DNA of 64,000 nucleotides, from positions 21,968,066 to 22,032,065 of the forward strand of contig NC_030853.1 of the NCBI RefSeq assembly GCF_000208745.1, read 5' to 3'. The position numbers and the translations under genes were made by a program. The notes under the pieces were generated by a model. It worked only from the letters and a program-made list of their open reading frames with translations, searched no databases and had not been told where the DNA came from. The DNA is from Theobroma cacao (lineage: Eukaryota; Streptophyta; Magnoliopsida; Malvales; Malvaceae). Shown piece after piece: positions 36,785 to 49,300 of the stretch; position 1 is the stretch's first letter; each line of letters starts with the position of its first letter.

Positions 36785-39700
36785 CTATTCCACTAATCCT
36801 CTATGGGCATCACTTTTGCCATTCACAGGAGTAAGCGTAGCAAGAATGACGAAACCACCCAGGACAACAATCAAAATTCCCAAAGAGTTTACAAGCAAAG
36901 CCTCGGTAGAGTAGCGTGATATTACCAGGTTAGTTTGAAGAAAAGTAAGCTTCTCTAAGATACCAGTAGTAGCAGTAGCAACAGCAAGGGCATATGTATA
37001 CATCCCAAAGAAAACATGCCATGGCAACAAGGCAGCTCTTCCGTTTCTTGACCCACCAGGGTACCAAAAGGTTGCAAATCCAGCAGCCCACTGCACAGCA
37101 GAAATTAAAAGCAAAACACAAACATCATTTCAAGACCCAGCTTCTACACAAAATGAAGCAAAAATGCACCGGAAAGGGAAATAGAATAACAACAGTAGAC
37201 CTGGATGCCAAATAAGAAAAGGCAAGCTAGGCCCAACCATGAGTGTAGACTGTAAAAATTGTCGATGCCCTTATCATTGTGGAACTTCAAAGCAGCCCAT
37301 AAACCAATAATACTCAAGATAAAAGCAACACATTGTACTGTAAGATGAACTAATTTTTTGAAGCTTTTTGTCCCTGGAACAGTCTTGTATGCCAGCATGG
37401 CTGCATTAATCCATACCAAACAAGAGTTATGAAAAGCAGGATGATAAAGATTGTGACCTTGTTCAGAATGTCATAAAATTTCACATTCACAATTTTCTGA
37501 TTCTAGAATTACGTTTCCTATGAGACACAAGATTTTTTAGTGAAGTCATTGTTTCATGGCCTAGGCCTGCTAATGGCAGATCAAAGGAGATAAATGCATT
37601 AGCAGATGACATTTTAAAAATTTTGGCTTCAGCTGCCAGAAGCACCTAAAAGGGTAAATGACCTAAATATTTAACTAAGCAAGCAATTGGCCTAGTCATT
37701 TGTATGTGTGAATCAAATTGTCAATACAAAGCATGCATAGTTTTATATGACATAAAAAACAACTAGATAAGGGTAGCATATGACTCAACTAAAAAGAATC
37801 CAAATCAAGCTGAAGGCTCAATAGGGACTCAATACTAGTTCAAGGCGGCATTATATTATTGGGTCCATATCACCTAAAATTAATTGTATACAATTACAGA
37901 ACCTTTACCATCCACAAATATGGCATCCGCGTGGACCTCCATGAACAAACAGTGGCAATTCAAGTTCTTTAGATTTGTAGTAAAAAAAGTTGGAAATACA
38001 AACCCCAGATTATTCTTGTTCAGAATAAAAAAATAAATGAATGCAACAGCGTGAAGGGGACACCTAAGTTACCACAGCACAATGTGTTTTAACAACAGCA
38101 TTCCTTCTAAGAATCATTACTCAGGTGATGCTTCCTTGAAGCAATAAGAGTTCTGAACTAATCTTGATGACAAGAAATTGTAGCAATTAGGGAAGAGGAA
38201 AATGACACTCTGCAAACCCAAGGGGGAAAAGTGGATTAACTTAGTTACTTTCTTCCTACTTGGAAGAAGAAGCAAATTTATACTCCTTGTGTACCAGAAT
38301 ATATATATATATTATCCAGCAAAATCTACTGAATAGGAAACCAGCTTCTGCCAAGGCACAAAGAGAGAGAGAGGGAAAAAAAACTTGTGCTTGTGCATGT
38401 ATAAATAATGTATTAAGTCAGTCAAACATGAAGTAAGATCATGGTACCATGGTAAATACTCACAAACTCTTAAAATTCCTTAAGCAGCTTTCCTGTAAAA
38501 GCAACAACATTTCAAAATAGAAAAAAAGAAGGCATAATACATATTTTCATACCAATATCCCTCTAAAAATACATGACAAATCCCTCAATTTCTCAAGCAA
38601 AATCATGCGTTGAAAAGTCAAAGAAACTGCAGGATATCTTAGAGATACAGAAATATATTAGAGTAACTCTGCTAATATTTTGAAGGTAATTCACTTTTTA
38701 AGTCTTAAAAAACCTCAATAAACCTATCAGTGACAATAAGGGGTAGGCACTATGCAAACTTCCGAGTTCTAAACTTGCATCAATGTTTCATGCAGACTCC
38801 AGATTTATTCTTTCATCCTGTCCAATTGATGAAATTTAATTTGATAAACTTGAAAATTAATCATCTCACGAGGAAACCATATAGAACTGTCACAGAGATG
38901 TTCTGATACATTTAACTAAATATTGAACCACCTAGCACATCCTTACAGTGAGAAAAGACATTCACCTTCACCATTTAAGAGCACTAGTCCAATGACCATC
39001 AAAACAGGATGGACCTGCAATTAAGTACACAACAACAATAAGTTTTTTGCAACGGAAAAGAAAATAAACATCTCAATAGGTTAGACTAAGAAAGATACAA
39101 AATAAAGATTCGTCTTATTGTTGCTTTGTTTTCTTACCTTGACTTTCTAAAACGTTGTTACAAAGCCAAACATAATTGTAATTGATTAAAACAGAACAAA
39201 TCACTAAAATACAATATCAATTCCAACATTATTGTTCCATATCAAAGGAAGATCATGTATGTTGTTATCCAAAGAAATTAAAAATTTTCAATTGTTCAAA
39301 AATATTGCTTGCTTTTACTTTTTCACTTCCAAAAGAAAAGAAAAAAGTTAGCAAAAGCAATAACCGAACTGATTCCTAAAAGGTGATGCTAATCACCATT
39401 TTCTGTTATTTCTAAACAGCATTGCTTTCCTTAATTCTACAATTAAACACTGTGAAGAATAGCAGAATTTCTTCTAGTTAGAATAAATGACATCATTAAC
39501 TTCTAATATATCCGCACTTTTCTACTTATTAATTATCATCTAATGCAAATTGTAAGGCAAAATAGCAACAAGATCATCATATCACCATATCTAACCAGAA
39601 AAAAAAAAAGAAAACCAAAAATGCCTACAACCCATTAAAAGAAAATCAAAACCAAGTAACTTGCCAATGATTAAAAGAACTTTTCTTTCTTCTCTACTTA

Positions 39701-39894
39701 ACAAAAGGAAACAAAAAGATAAAATTAAAGCCAAGGAGGAGAGAGATTACATTAAAAATGAGATCTTTGTTATCAGAGATGAGAGCCAATCCTCCTCTAT
39801 AGTGAAGGGTCCATGTAAAAACAAGAGCTGTTATTACAATTCCCAATACTCTTATTATCATAAAGATTGGAAATTTAATTACCGGAGCCGCCAT
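36785..39894 (-). CDS. CYB561: Cytochrome b561, ascorbate-dependent
   Basis: Six-helix, two-haem membrane protein that moves electrons from cytosolic ascorbate across a membrane (tonoplast or other endomembrane) to monodehydroascorbate or ferric chelates. Four minus-strand exons fit: 39894-39751 (MAAPVIKFPIFM..., ending DNKDLIFN), 39014-38966 (VHPVLMVIGLVLLNGE), 37400-37201 (AMLAYKTVPGTKS... ending LFLFGIQ) and 37090-36785 (WAAGFATFWYPGGSRNGRAA... to stop). Borders are GT-AG and phases agree. The product is 232 residues, normal for the family. The four haem-ligand histidines are visible at H50 (VHP), H83 (VHLT), H117 (SLHSWLG) and H156 (PWHVFFG), and the ascorbate-site motif ALLPWHVFFG is intact. 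It resembles Arabidopsis ACYB-1 more than ACYB-2 from memory. An ATG 12 codons upstream (39930) is less likely because family members start near MA-P. Confidence 0.94.
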
Positions 39895-40540
39895 TTTCTT
39901 ACAAGAAGAAAGAGAGACAGACAGAAACAAACGGCAAAGATATGTTTTTTTAGGGTTTTAGAGATGGTTTATGTCAGAAGAAGAACAAAGTTGCTGCCTT
40001 TGGTTTCAATCAAGAGAAGAAGAAGAAGGACTTGTCCTTGTTGATTCTGTAGAGAGTAGATCAGAGAAGGAGGCTTTTAAAGAATTCAACTTTCAAAGTT
40101 TCAACTAAGTGAGGGCAAAAGATTGAATAGAGAAGAAAAACTGATGCCAGGTCAGCACACAGTCCAAGTCAGAGATTTATACTCTAATCACGTGGTGCCA
40201 CGTTGGCTCAGCTTTTCTTTTTATTCCCAATTTTACTTAATTATATTCGCATCCAAATTTATTTTCTATTTTCTTCTCCTAATTTGAATCCTTCCTTTTT
40301 TTAATTTTTCTAAAAAATTATATTTAAAAAGCATTGAAAGAATCAAATTATAAAACAACTATATTTGCCCTCTATTTTATTTTCAAATAATAATTATTTT
40401 AATTTTTCTATTCTATTTTGTACATAATATTCTATTTTCTCTTTGTTTTATTTAAGGAATCATACTTATCATGAGAATCCTTACCTTCCATTTTTTATTT
40501 GATATATTACCTTTTACTTCTTAAAAATGTGCAAAAAGAT
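39895..40540. other. Cytochrome b561 5' flank
   Basis: Likely 5' leader and promoter of the minus-strand cytochrome b561 gene. It contains CACGTGG-like and GCCACGT words near 40190-40205 (G-box core ACGTG). No gene. Confidence 0.4.
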
Positions 40541-42260
40541 AAAATTTAAAGTAATTTTGTGAAAAATAACGAACGTGAGTAAGTTCATTTCAAAACTAGT
40601 CTCCAATAAAAAGCTTATTGTTTTTTTAACTTTTACCACAATTTGACAAAAATACTTTTAAAATCATTTCAAACAAATTAAATACTTACAATTTTTCTCT
40701 CTCTCCTGTTGTGCTCTTTATTTTTCTCTCTCATTATCTAACTCTTTCTAAATTTATCACCATGACTATCTTTTTATCTATCTTTCGTCATCTTGTCATA
40801 TCGTCGTCAATTGAAACAGCATGATATAACAAGTAACATGTTTTGGGTTTATTGGTTTACATTTACAAAACCCTTTATCTGTCTTTCTCTCCATCTTACT
40901 ATATCATCGTCGATTTACAAAACATAGAACATGGTATGATGAGTAATAACATGTTCTTGGGTTTATTAGTGTTGAGTTTTTTAATGATTCAAGTCTAGTA
41001 GAATATGACTTAACGTATAATAAAATGATTCATACCTTGGCAATTAACATTAGTAGGAAAAAGAAATTTTGACGTGAAATATATGATGCTAAAGCTTTGA
41101 TCTTGGAATGTAACATTTAGTGTTGAAACTTTGACCTTGTCGTGTAACGTCTGTTACTGAAGTTTTGGTGTGTAATATCTTTTACTGAAGTCTGTAATAT
41201 CTACTTAGATTTGTAGTGTCATTTTGTTTTTCTTTTTTCTTATTTTTAACTGTTGTAAAGCACAGTAAACTAAGTTTTTAGTTGTGCACTCCACCAATGT
41301 TTTGGGATTTATTTTGTTTTTTAAGACTACATCTACGGATTAGTAGTTTTTGATCTTTTATGTATATATATATATCTCTAAAAAATCTGAATGAAGGTGA
41401 GAGAGTTTTTTTTCCAAAGTTATTAATCCCTTATTTTGTTCATCTTTTTCTTGTTTTGAAAATTTTTAGAATTCTTATTTTTTTGAAAAATCAGCAATTG
41501 GTTTACATTTATAAATCCAAAAGTTGATGGGTTGAAATTATTAGTGAAATGAAATCTGTGAATTAGAACATTGTCCAGAGTTGTTACATATTATATTTGT
41601 ATGTAATAACTCTAATTTACTTGGTGTGTATTAAATCCATTGAATATAATATGATGTGTAACATGTTTTTGTACATATCTGTATGTATCAATATTTTTTT
41701 CAAAATAACGTGGCAAAAATTTTTTTAACATGACGTGTGGTAACAATATTTTTTAAATATAGCGTGTAACTTGTTCTTTTGTATTTCACTATAACATAAA
41801 CTTTTAAAGTTAAACACTGATGTGTAACAATTTTTTTTTTCAACATGGTGTATAACAACATTTTTTAAACATGACGTATAACTTGGTTTCTATCTTTATA
41901 TTTTTATTTCATTATGATATAAACTTCTGGAATTAAACACTTTCATGATAAAAGTAAAATTTAGAATCAAAAAAGAATTTTAACTTTAAAATCAAAAAAA
42001 AAATTGACATGGAAAAGAAGATATATGGAAAAGTTATTCAACGTTAATGTTACTTGAGGCGTAATGGATTTGGATAAAAAAAATTATCTAAAATCTCCAA
42101 ATTTGGATAATTAACTTTTAGGGTTATTTTATATGTTACACTTATTGTAATTATAAAAAAATCATGACGTATAATATTTTTTTTAATATGACATGTAATA
42201 ATATTTTTCTCAACACTAGCGCTTGAATACTAAGAGGTTTCATTAAGAGTAATTTTATTT
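40541..42260. repeat. Field of degenerate direct repeats, class unknown
   Basis: Two kinds of duplication are visible. Around 40765-40980 a block with CATCTTGTCATATCGTCGTC... AACATGTTTTGGGTTTATT is followed by a related block CATCTTACTATATCATCGTC... AACATGTTCTTGGGTTTATT. Around 41728-41945 a unit of about 110 bases (ACATGACGTGTGGTAACAAT... AAACTTTTAAAGTTAAACAC) is repeated once with changes. Words of the type (A/G)TGTAAC or CGTATAAC recur about ten times between 41110 and 42200, both inside and outside these units. No coding frame. It may be a non-autonomous DNA transposon or a Helitron-type element, but I could not find ends. Confidence 0.45.
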
Positions 42261-43327
42261 AAAAATTTTTTGTTTTGACTAAAAATAGTTAAAATTAAAA
42301 AAAATTATTTTCAAAAACACTTTATCTTTTGAGGGTTAAAAGAATTGTCAATAATTTAATAGTAAAGAAAATAAAATTATAATTATTTAAAATAGACAAA
42401 TAGTTAAAATGTAACACTAATTTTATCTAACATAATTGAGTAAAATCATGTACTTTTAATATTAAAAAAATATAATTTTTACTTTTATTATATATAAAAA
42501 TATTTGTTGACATATTTTAATTACTTTTTATTTATTTTTCATTTTACATTTGAAAAAGAACAAGCAAATAACCAAAAACAATAATGGAACAGAACTTTAG
42601 ATTTTTTATTTTAATTATTGGGATGAATAATGAAATAGTGACCATCAGCCATTGTAATTATTATTAGATGAAGGAAGACTGATACATGATACATTCATCC
42701 ATGCTTAATGAGCCTCCATAATATTTTATTTCTTTTGCTTTAAACCAATATAAACAGAGTCAGTGATGAGACATACATAGAATTTCTGGGTATATTGGGA
42801 ATTGATAAAATATCGATAGAAAGTAAAACAAAAAAAATAAATAAAAGAAGAAGAACCCTTCATTTTATTTCTAGCATTTGACTTCATTGTTATGAAAAAT
42901 TATTGTAAGAAAATAATATGATTTGAAAATTTATAGTATGTGGTACTGCTGGTATAAAACTGTTAGGGAGAAATACATGATATTAAAACTATAGAATGAA
43001 CCATTTTCTTATATTTTAAGAACAATATTCAAACTAAAATTCACATAATACAAAATTGTGTTCATTTGCCAAAACAACAGAAAAAACTGGGTTTAAACAG
43101 ATCAAATCACCTCACACTATCCATACAAATACTTATGAGCAAGGCAATGGAAATCCCATTCTCTGGCTCCTCGGGTTTTTGCTTATTTCTATAACTCAAT
43201 ACTCATTCCCAAAGCAGCAACTACTCCTAGGAGTACAACCCAAAGCCATTATGAGCGTCTTCAATTTGGTGGTCACAACCCTGCGTTTCTGGTAATTCTT
43301 TGATCTGTGCTCAATTTCGGCTGCTAA
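42261..43327. other. Intergenic, probable DCP5 3' UTR at right edge
   Basis: AT-rich DNA without a visible gene. The segment just left of 43328 should contain the 3' untranslated region of the minus-strand DCP5 gene. Confidence 0.4.
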
Positions 43328-46300
43328 CTAGGTGGTACGATTTGCCATGCCATATCCCCTACCCCTCCCACCATAACCATAGCCTCTGCCGTAGTAAGAA
43401 CCGCGTCCTCGACCACCATAAATAGGTCCACGGCCACCTCTACCACCACGATGCCACGGGAAATCGCCAAAGGTCTATACAAATATCGTTAATTGAAATT
43501 CTTATCAAGAATACAAGACCATGCATGTTGATAAACACAACACATATTACCAAATACTAAGGCAGAGATTTATGCAAGCCCCATCATATGCCCAGAAGCC
43601 ATAACCAGGCTTGGTTTTAAAGGTTTTAGTTCTTTGGTCAAAGTCTAAATTCCAATTCCTCCTATTCCCCACTGGACTTGTCATACACAAATAGAAAACA
43701 AAAGGACACTAAGCAGTTGTAAGTATATTTTAACTCTATATGACAACAGACAAACAAATATAGTGAAAGTTTCTTAAGTCAAACACGTACACACATATAC
43801 ATAAATCTATAAATACACACACATATATATAAACATACAGAAGAAAATATTTTTGCAAATTTAAATGCTCCAATGATGTGAATAATGCAAATGGAATATA
43901 GTACCTCTGTATCTCTTCTCATTTGCTCCGAAAATCTAGTTCTGCCATTACGAGACCCGTCATCAAGAGCATCGCATGACAATGTATCAAAAAAATCATC
44001 TTTGACATATACAGGCTGCAAAAATGGAAAAATAGGAGTAAACAAAAAGAATTTATGAACCAAATAGTGCACACTTGTTTGGCACCAACATACACACGGG
44101 GTGGGGAGACAGAACTTTCCTTAACCTCCACTAATGAGGATCCAACACTATCTTCATTTTGTAAATCCTCTTCCTGACCTCTGCTACTTCTGCCAAGATG
44201 ACCCCAAACTTCATCCTTGTTAAATTTCTCATTCATCACTGTGAAATCAAATTCTTCTGTAAATCTGGTTGCTGAACGGGAAATCTACAGCAAAAAATTT
44301 TGACATTAAAACCAAGTCAAGTCATCAGACAGTAAAAGCTATGAGCCTTGTAAGCTAATGAAGGTTGGCAAAGCAATGACCAACAAAATAAAGGTCTTAC
44401 AGGGCAAAACGGTTACAGACTTTTGGATAAATAAAAAGAGTGCCACTAATTGATAGAAGAGTACATTCATCTTTCCCCATTGGCTACCACAAAGCCATCC
44501 TTGATTTTCTCATTGTAAAAGGTTTGAGAATTAATTTTATCTATTGATTGTGTAAGCAATAAGCCATAATGTTCAAATGTGTGTTTTCCTAGTGGGATTT
44601 GGTTGGTAATATCATTCCCTTTACAGACGTTTAAAGACCTTTAAACAAAACTTTAAAATACTTAAGAACTCCAACATCATGATCAGTCAATTCCCATGAT
44701 TATTCTCCAACAAGAATACACCATAAAGTTTGCAAAAAATCTAGTTTGAACTCTTTGTTTTACCTCAACCTTTAGTTTAGAGTTAAGTAATCAAACTAAA
44801 CTGACCCAAAATGATACCATGCAATCTGGAAAACATGCAGATGCTGCAGGCTCACACATACTAGAAGGGAACACAAAGATAACAGTTACAGATCTGCACA
44901 TGCTCTAGTGATCACTTCCACATGTTCAAGACTATCCATATACATACTCCATCCCATATTTATATGGTGAAGCTACTCAAATATAGAAATTTCATTTGTA
45001 AAATCATGCTTTCACATGCAATCAATCTACTATAAATTTCAAAATGATCCGAATAAGTTTAACTGTTGAAAATGAAAGGGCAAAATTTGAATTATGAAAT
45101 TCAAAAAGTGGGGCAACCAAGTTAAAATGATTATAGACAATGAATTTGTCAAGCAAATAATATTTTCATACGTTGAAAGTTTGGGAGAATATTCTGTGGG
45201 GTTAAGGGGGTATTAAGGGTCTGAGAATGCTAAATGGTATTTAGGAATAAAGAGTCTTCTACCCAGATGAAGTATCAGTTTTTATTATCCCAAAACTTCA
45301 GAATATTCAATTAGCTTCCCTCACAAAGGTTGTACTCAAGTTAAAATATGTTTTAAGGCATGGAGTGCTATTGCAGAAACTTTCACAAACTTCCATTCAA
45401 TGTAACTTCATTATAGACACCAACTTAGTTAAATCACACTCAGAAAATAAAATTGCCACCATATGCATCACAAATAACAATATGGCAATGCAAAGAAACA
45501 GAAAACATACCGCATTTCCTCTTCCTCTTTCACGTCCTCTATAACTATGATAACTGTGCATTGGAGCTCTGAACAGCTAGGAGGGTGGTGAATAACCAGT
45601 TGCAAATGCACCAAAAAGGGGGGAAATTGCATGTCAGCATACATGTAACCATTTCAAGCCAATATATTGATATGTACAAATTAAAACTATGAAACCTAAC
45701 CATTGGGAAGGGTAAAGCAATTAATATACAGTGGTCAGCCACCGTACAACAACTAAAGAAACCTGGTAATATAATCCCTGACCAGTCAAAAAAGAAAAAA
45801 GATACATTGAATGGACAAGTCACAATATGTCATAGATACTACTTTTATTGAAAAGAATAGGGATGGCAATGAGTACCTTGTTACAAGGTACCCACAGCTA
45901 CCCTACCTGATTATATAGGTTAAGATACCCTATAATTGGGTTTAGGACAGGTTTGGGTAGTGAAATCGGGTTCAGGTACCACCCCTTGGGTACTCGTTAC
46001 CCAAACTCAATTACCATTTATAAATATTTATTATTATTTAAATAATTAAATAAAAATTNNNNNNNNNNNNNNNNNNNNNNNNNNNNNNNNNNNNNNNNNN
46101 NNNNNNNNNNNNNNNNNNNNNNNNNNNNNNNNNNNNNNNNNNNNNNNNNNNNNNNNNNNNNNNNNNNNNNNNNNNNNNNNNNNNNNNNNNNNNNNNNNNN
46201 NNNNNNNNNNNNNNNNNNNNNNNNNNNNNNNNNNNNNNNNNNNNNNNNNNNNNNNNNNNNNNNNNNNNNNNNNNNNNNNNNNNNNNNNNNNNNNNNNNNN

Positions 46301-49300
46301 NNNNNNNNNNNNNNNNNNNNNNNNNNNNNNNNNNNNNNNNNNNNNNNNNNNNNNNNNNNNNNNNNNNNNNNNNNNNNNNNNNNNNNNNNNNNNNNNNNNN
46401 NNNNNNNNNNNNNNNNNNNNNNNNNNNNNNNNNNNNNNNNNNNNNNNNNNNNNNNNNNNNNNNNNNNNNNNNNNNNNNNNNNNNNNNNNNNNNNNNNNNN
46501 NNNNNNNNNNNNNNNNNNNNNNNNNNNNNNNNNNNNNNNNNNTTTTAATATATATATTTTAAATATAAATATATTTATTTTCTATTTTGTGTTAACATTA
46601 CAAAAATTATAACTTAAAAAATTATTAATTATAATGTATATATATATACATACACCTTTATTTATATAAACTTAAAATATATAAACCTAATGAGAAGTTG
46701 TGAGATTAGAATAGTTTTGAAACTTAGTTATTTTTTTAAATTTCACGTAGTTAAAGACAAACCCATATAATTAATTAAATTAATTCATGCAACTATAATT
46801 ATTAATTAACTTGTAATGCCTTTTAATATATATACTTTATATATATATTAGGTTCATTTATAAGGAATATGATTACTATTATATATATATTAAAATACTT
46901 TTAGTATATATATTTATGTATTTTAAATATAAACATATTTACTTTCGATTTTGTGTTAATATTAAAAAAATTATAACTTATAAAATTATTAATTACAATA
47001 TATATACCTTTATTTATATAAACTTATAATATATAAATATAAAAGAAAGTTGTGAGATTAAAATAGTTTGAAAACTTAGTTATTTTTTTTTAATTTCATG
47101 TAATTAAGGATAAACCCATATAGTTAATTAAATTATGATTATTAATTGACTTGTAACGTCTTTTAATATATATACTTTATATACATTAGGTTCATTTATA
47201 AGAAATATAATTACTATTATATATATTAAAATACTTTTAGTGTATATACACTTTAAATATAAGCATATTTACTTTCTATTTTGTGTTAACATTACAAAAA
47301 TTATAACTTCTAAAATTATTAATTATGTTTGAGATATTTGTTTTTGATTATTTAAATTTAAATTTTATTACGTGTATTTTTATTAATTTAATTATTAGTA
47401 AATAATATGAAATATGTAAGAGAAATATTATTGTATATGAATACGAGTACATATTCAGGTTCGAGTAATTGCGTACCTACGAATAACATTTTAATAATTT
47501 TTTTACATAATCGGGTTTTGAAATAGGTTATGGTAATTATAGAGTAGTGGGGATGTATTAAGGTTAGGGTTAGGGTGGTAATTTTTAAAAATATTCGGCT
47601 AATTAATAGAGTTTGGGTACTTTATTTCTTATAGAGTTAGAGTTCGGGTACCTCAAAATTAGTGTGTACCCTACCCCTTGACAACCCTAGAAAAGAAAAC
47701 ATTGCTAAATGTCAATGAGTTATATACGGATTAGGCACTTAGCCACTTTGCTTTGAGGAAGTCAAAAGTTTGAATTTCTTTAAGAAGTTAGCAATACAAA
47801 TTTAGTGGCACCAAGTCACTATGGTAGGTTGGATTTCAGAGTCAAGAAGTGAGGTTCCTTCAACTAAGAAAGGGACGACAAGGAACTTAACTCTCCACAT
47901 TATATGTTCCTCATATATCCACAACCCTCACTTTGCACAATGAAAGTAAGATAATGAAAGCAATACCTTATGATCTGAGGGTGAAGGTGAAGGCAATATC
48001 GGTTCCTGTCCTTCTGTTTTCAGTGCTTGTGGTGGTGCTTGTGCTAACAATGGTGGTGGTACTTGTGCTGGCACTGGTGTTGGTACTTGTGCTGACACTG
48101 GTGCTGGTGCAGGCGCTGTTGTTGATTCTGGAGATGATACATGAACAACCTCCACATCCTTCTGAGCTGTTTGTGAAGACATAGATGAGGATGCTGTGAG
48201 CACTCCAGGTTGTAAAAGCTGGCCTGGGGTCACTAAAGAAGGAAGCGTTCCATCATTCAAAACTGAACTTGTCCCTATGGCGGATGAAGCAGAATCAGGA
48301 ATGCCTTTGAATGGCATTATGGGATCAGGGACTGTCTTAGTTTTGTCAGAAAGAGACAACATGACAGCACTTTTATCCAAACTACTCAATGCAGATACCA
48401 ATGGCAAGCTACTGCTTGAAGCTGCAGTAGGAATGGTTGAAGCAGAAGCCGTATCTGGATTCAAACTAGTTGATGAGTCTGATACTACTGTAGAAGACTG
48501 GGCTGGAAGCACAGAAGATTGCAAATTCAGGGTGCCTACACCAAAGGGTGGCATCAAAGTAGGAGTGTTTTCAGACAACTGATGAGCTGGCAAGTTAGAA
48601 GCTGTAGTAGGGAATGACACATTCATGGCTGGATATTGCATAGATTGCTGCAGGGAAGGTGGCATTGACAAGCCAGGAGGGGGTCGAAGCAAAGGTTGCT
48701 GCTGTGGAGGTAGACCATTCATTGACCCATAGTAACTTTGCCAGTACATAGGCATAGAAAGCCCACCATTTGTGGTTGGAGCAGTTGATGAACCCCATGG
48801 GCCTAAATTTGAACCAGGTCGATATAATGGAAGACTACCCTGAAATGTTGGCCTGGCAATTCCTACAGATGAAGTTTGGGAACCTGGATCTGGTATAGAT
48901 CCAGTAACAGAAGAAGGCAAGCCTGTGGATGCAATTGCTGATTGGGGATGGTGAGACTGCACAAGAAAGGAATTGGAACAAATGTCAGTGAATTTAACTT
49001 GTAAACATGTATCTACATTGAAGCTTGATAAAATAATAGAATCTGATTTCAATAACCCCAAAATACCAATTTGTCATGCTCTTTGAAACAGCAAGCTACA
49101 GTAAAAATAAACTAAGAACTAGCCTCAAATTAATTTAATTATGCATATCTATACTATGCATCTTGCAATAGATAAGACACCTTAGAGCACAGTGATGAAC
49201 AACGAGGGAAAGAAGGGAGAAAATAGAATTTAGAGGGAAATTAAGGAGAAGATGGAAGAAACAGAGCAAATTGGAGAAATAAGAGAACTAGGGAAAAAAG

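Larger units (their letters stand above)
45858..47689. mobile_element. Non-autonomous hAT element in DCP5 intron 4
   Basis: The left end TAGGGATGGCAA and the right end (reverse complement TAGGGTTGTCAA) are inverted repeats matching at 10 of 12 positions. They are flanked on both sides by the same 8 bases, GAAAAGAA (45850-45857 and 47690-47697), the target-site size of hAT transposons. Subterminal GGTACCC/GGGTA words are clustered near both ends, as in known plant elements starting AGGGATGGCAA. No transposase is seen. The interior is AT-rich, with a 330-364 bp tandem repeat and a sequencing gap. It sits between DCP5 exons 4 and 5 and leaves both splice sites intact. Confidence 0.8.

Noticed and set aside
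47560..47590. GGTTAGGGTTAGGG resembling telomere repeats
   Set aside because: Only two units, and the usual plant telomere unit is TTTAGGG; it lies in the subterminal GGGTA-rich zone of a hAT element and is best explained by that.
48196..48582. 128-codon plus-strand frame in the DCP5 region
   Set aside because: It is antisense to the large DCP5 exon 4, which has supported splice sites and a continuous in-phase product.
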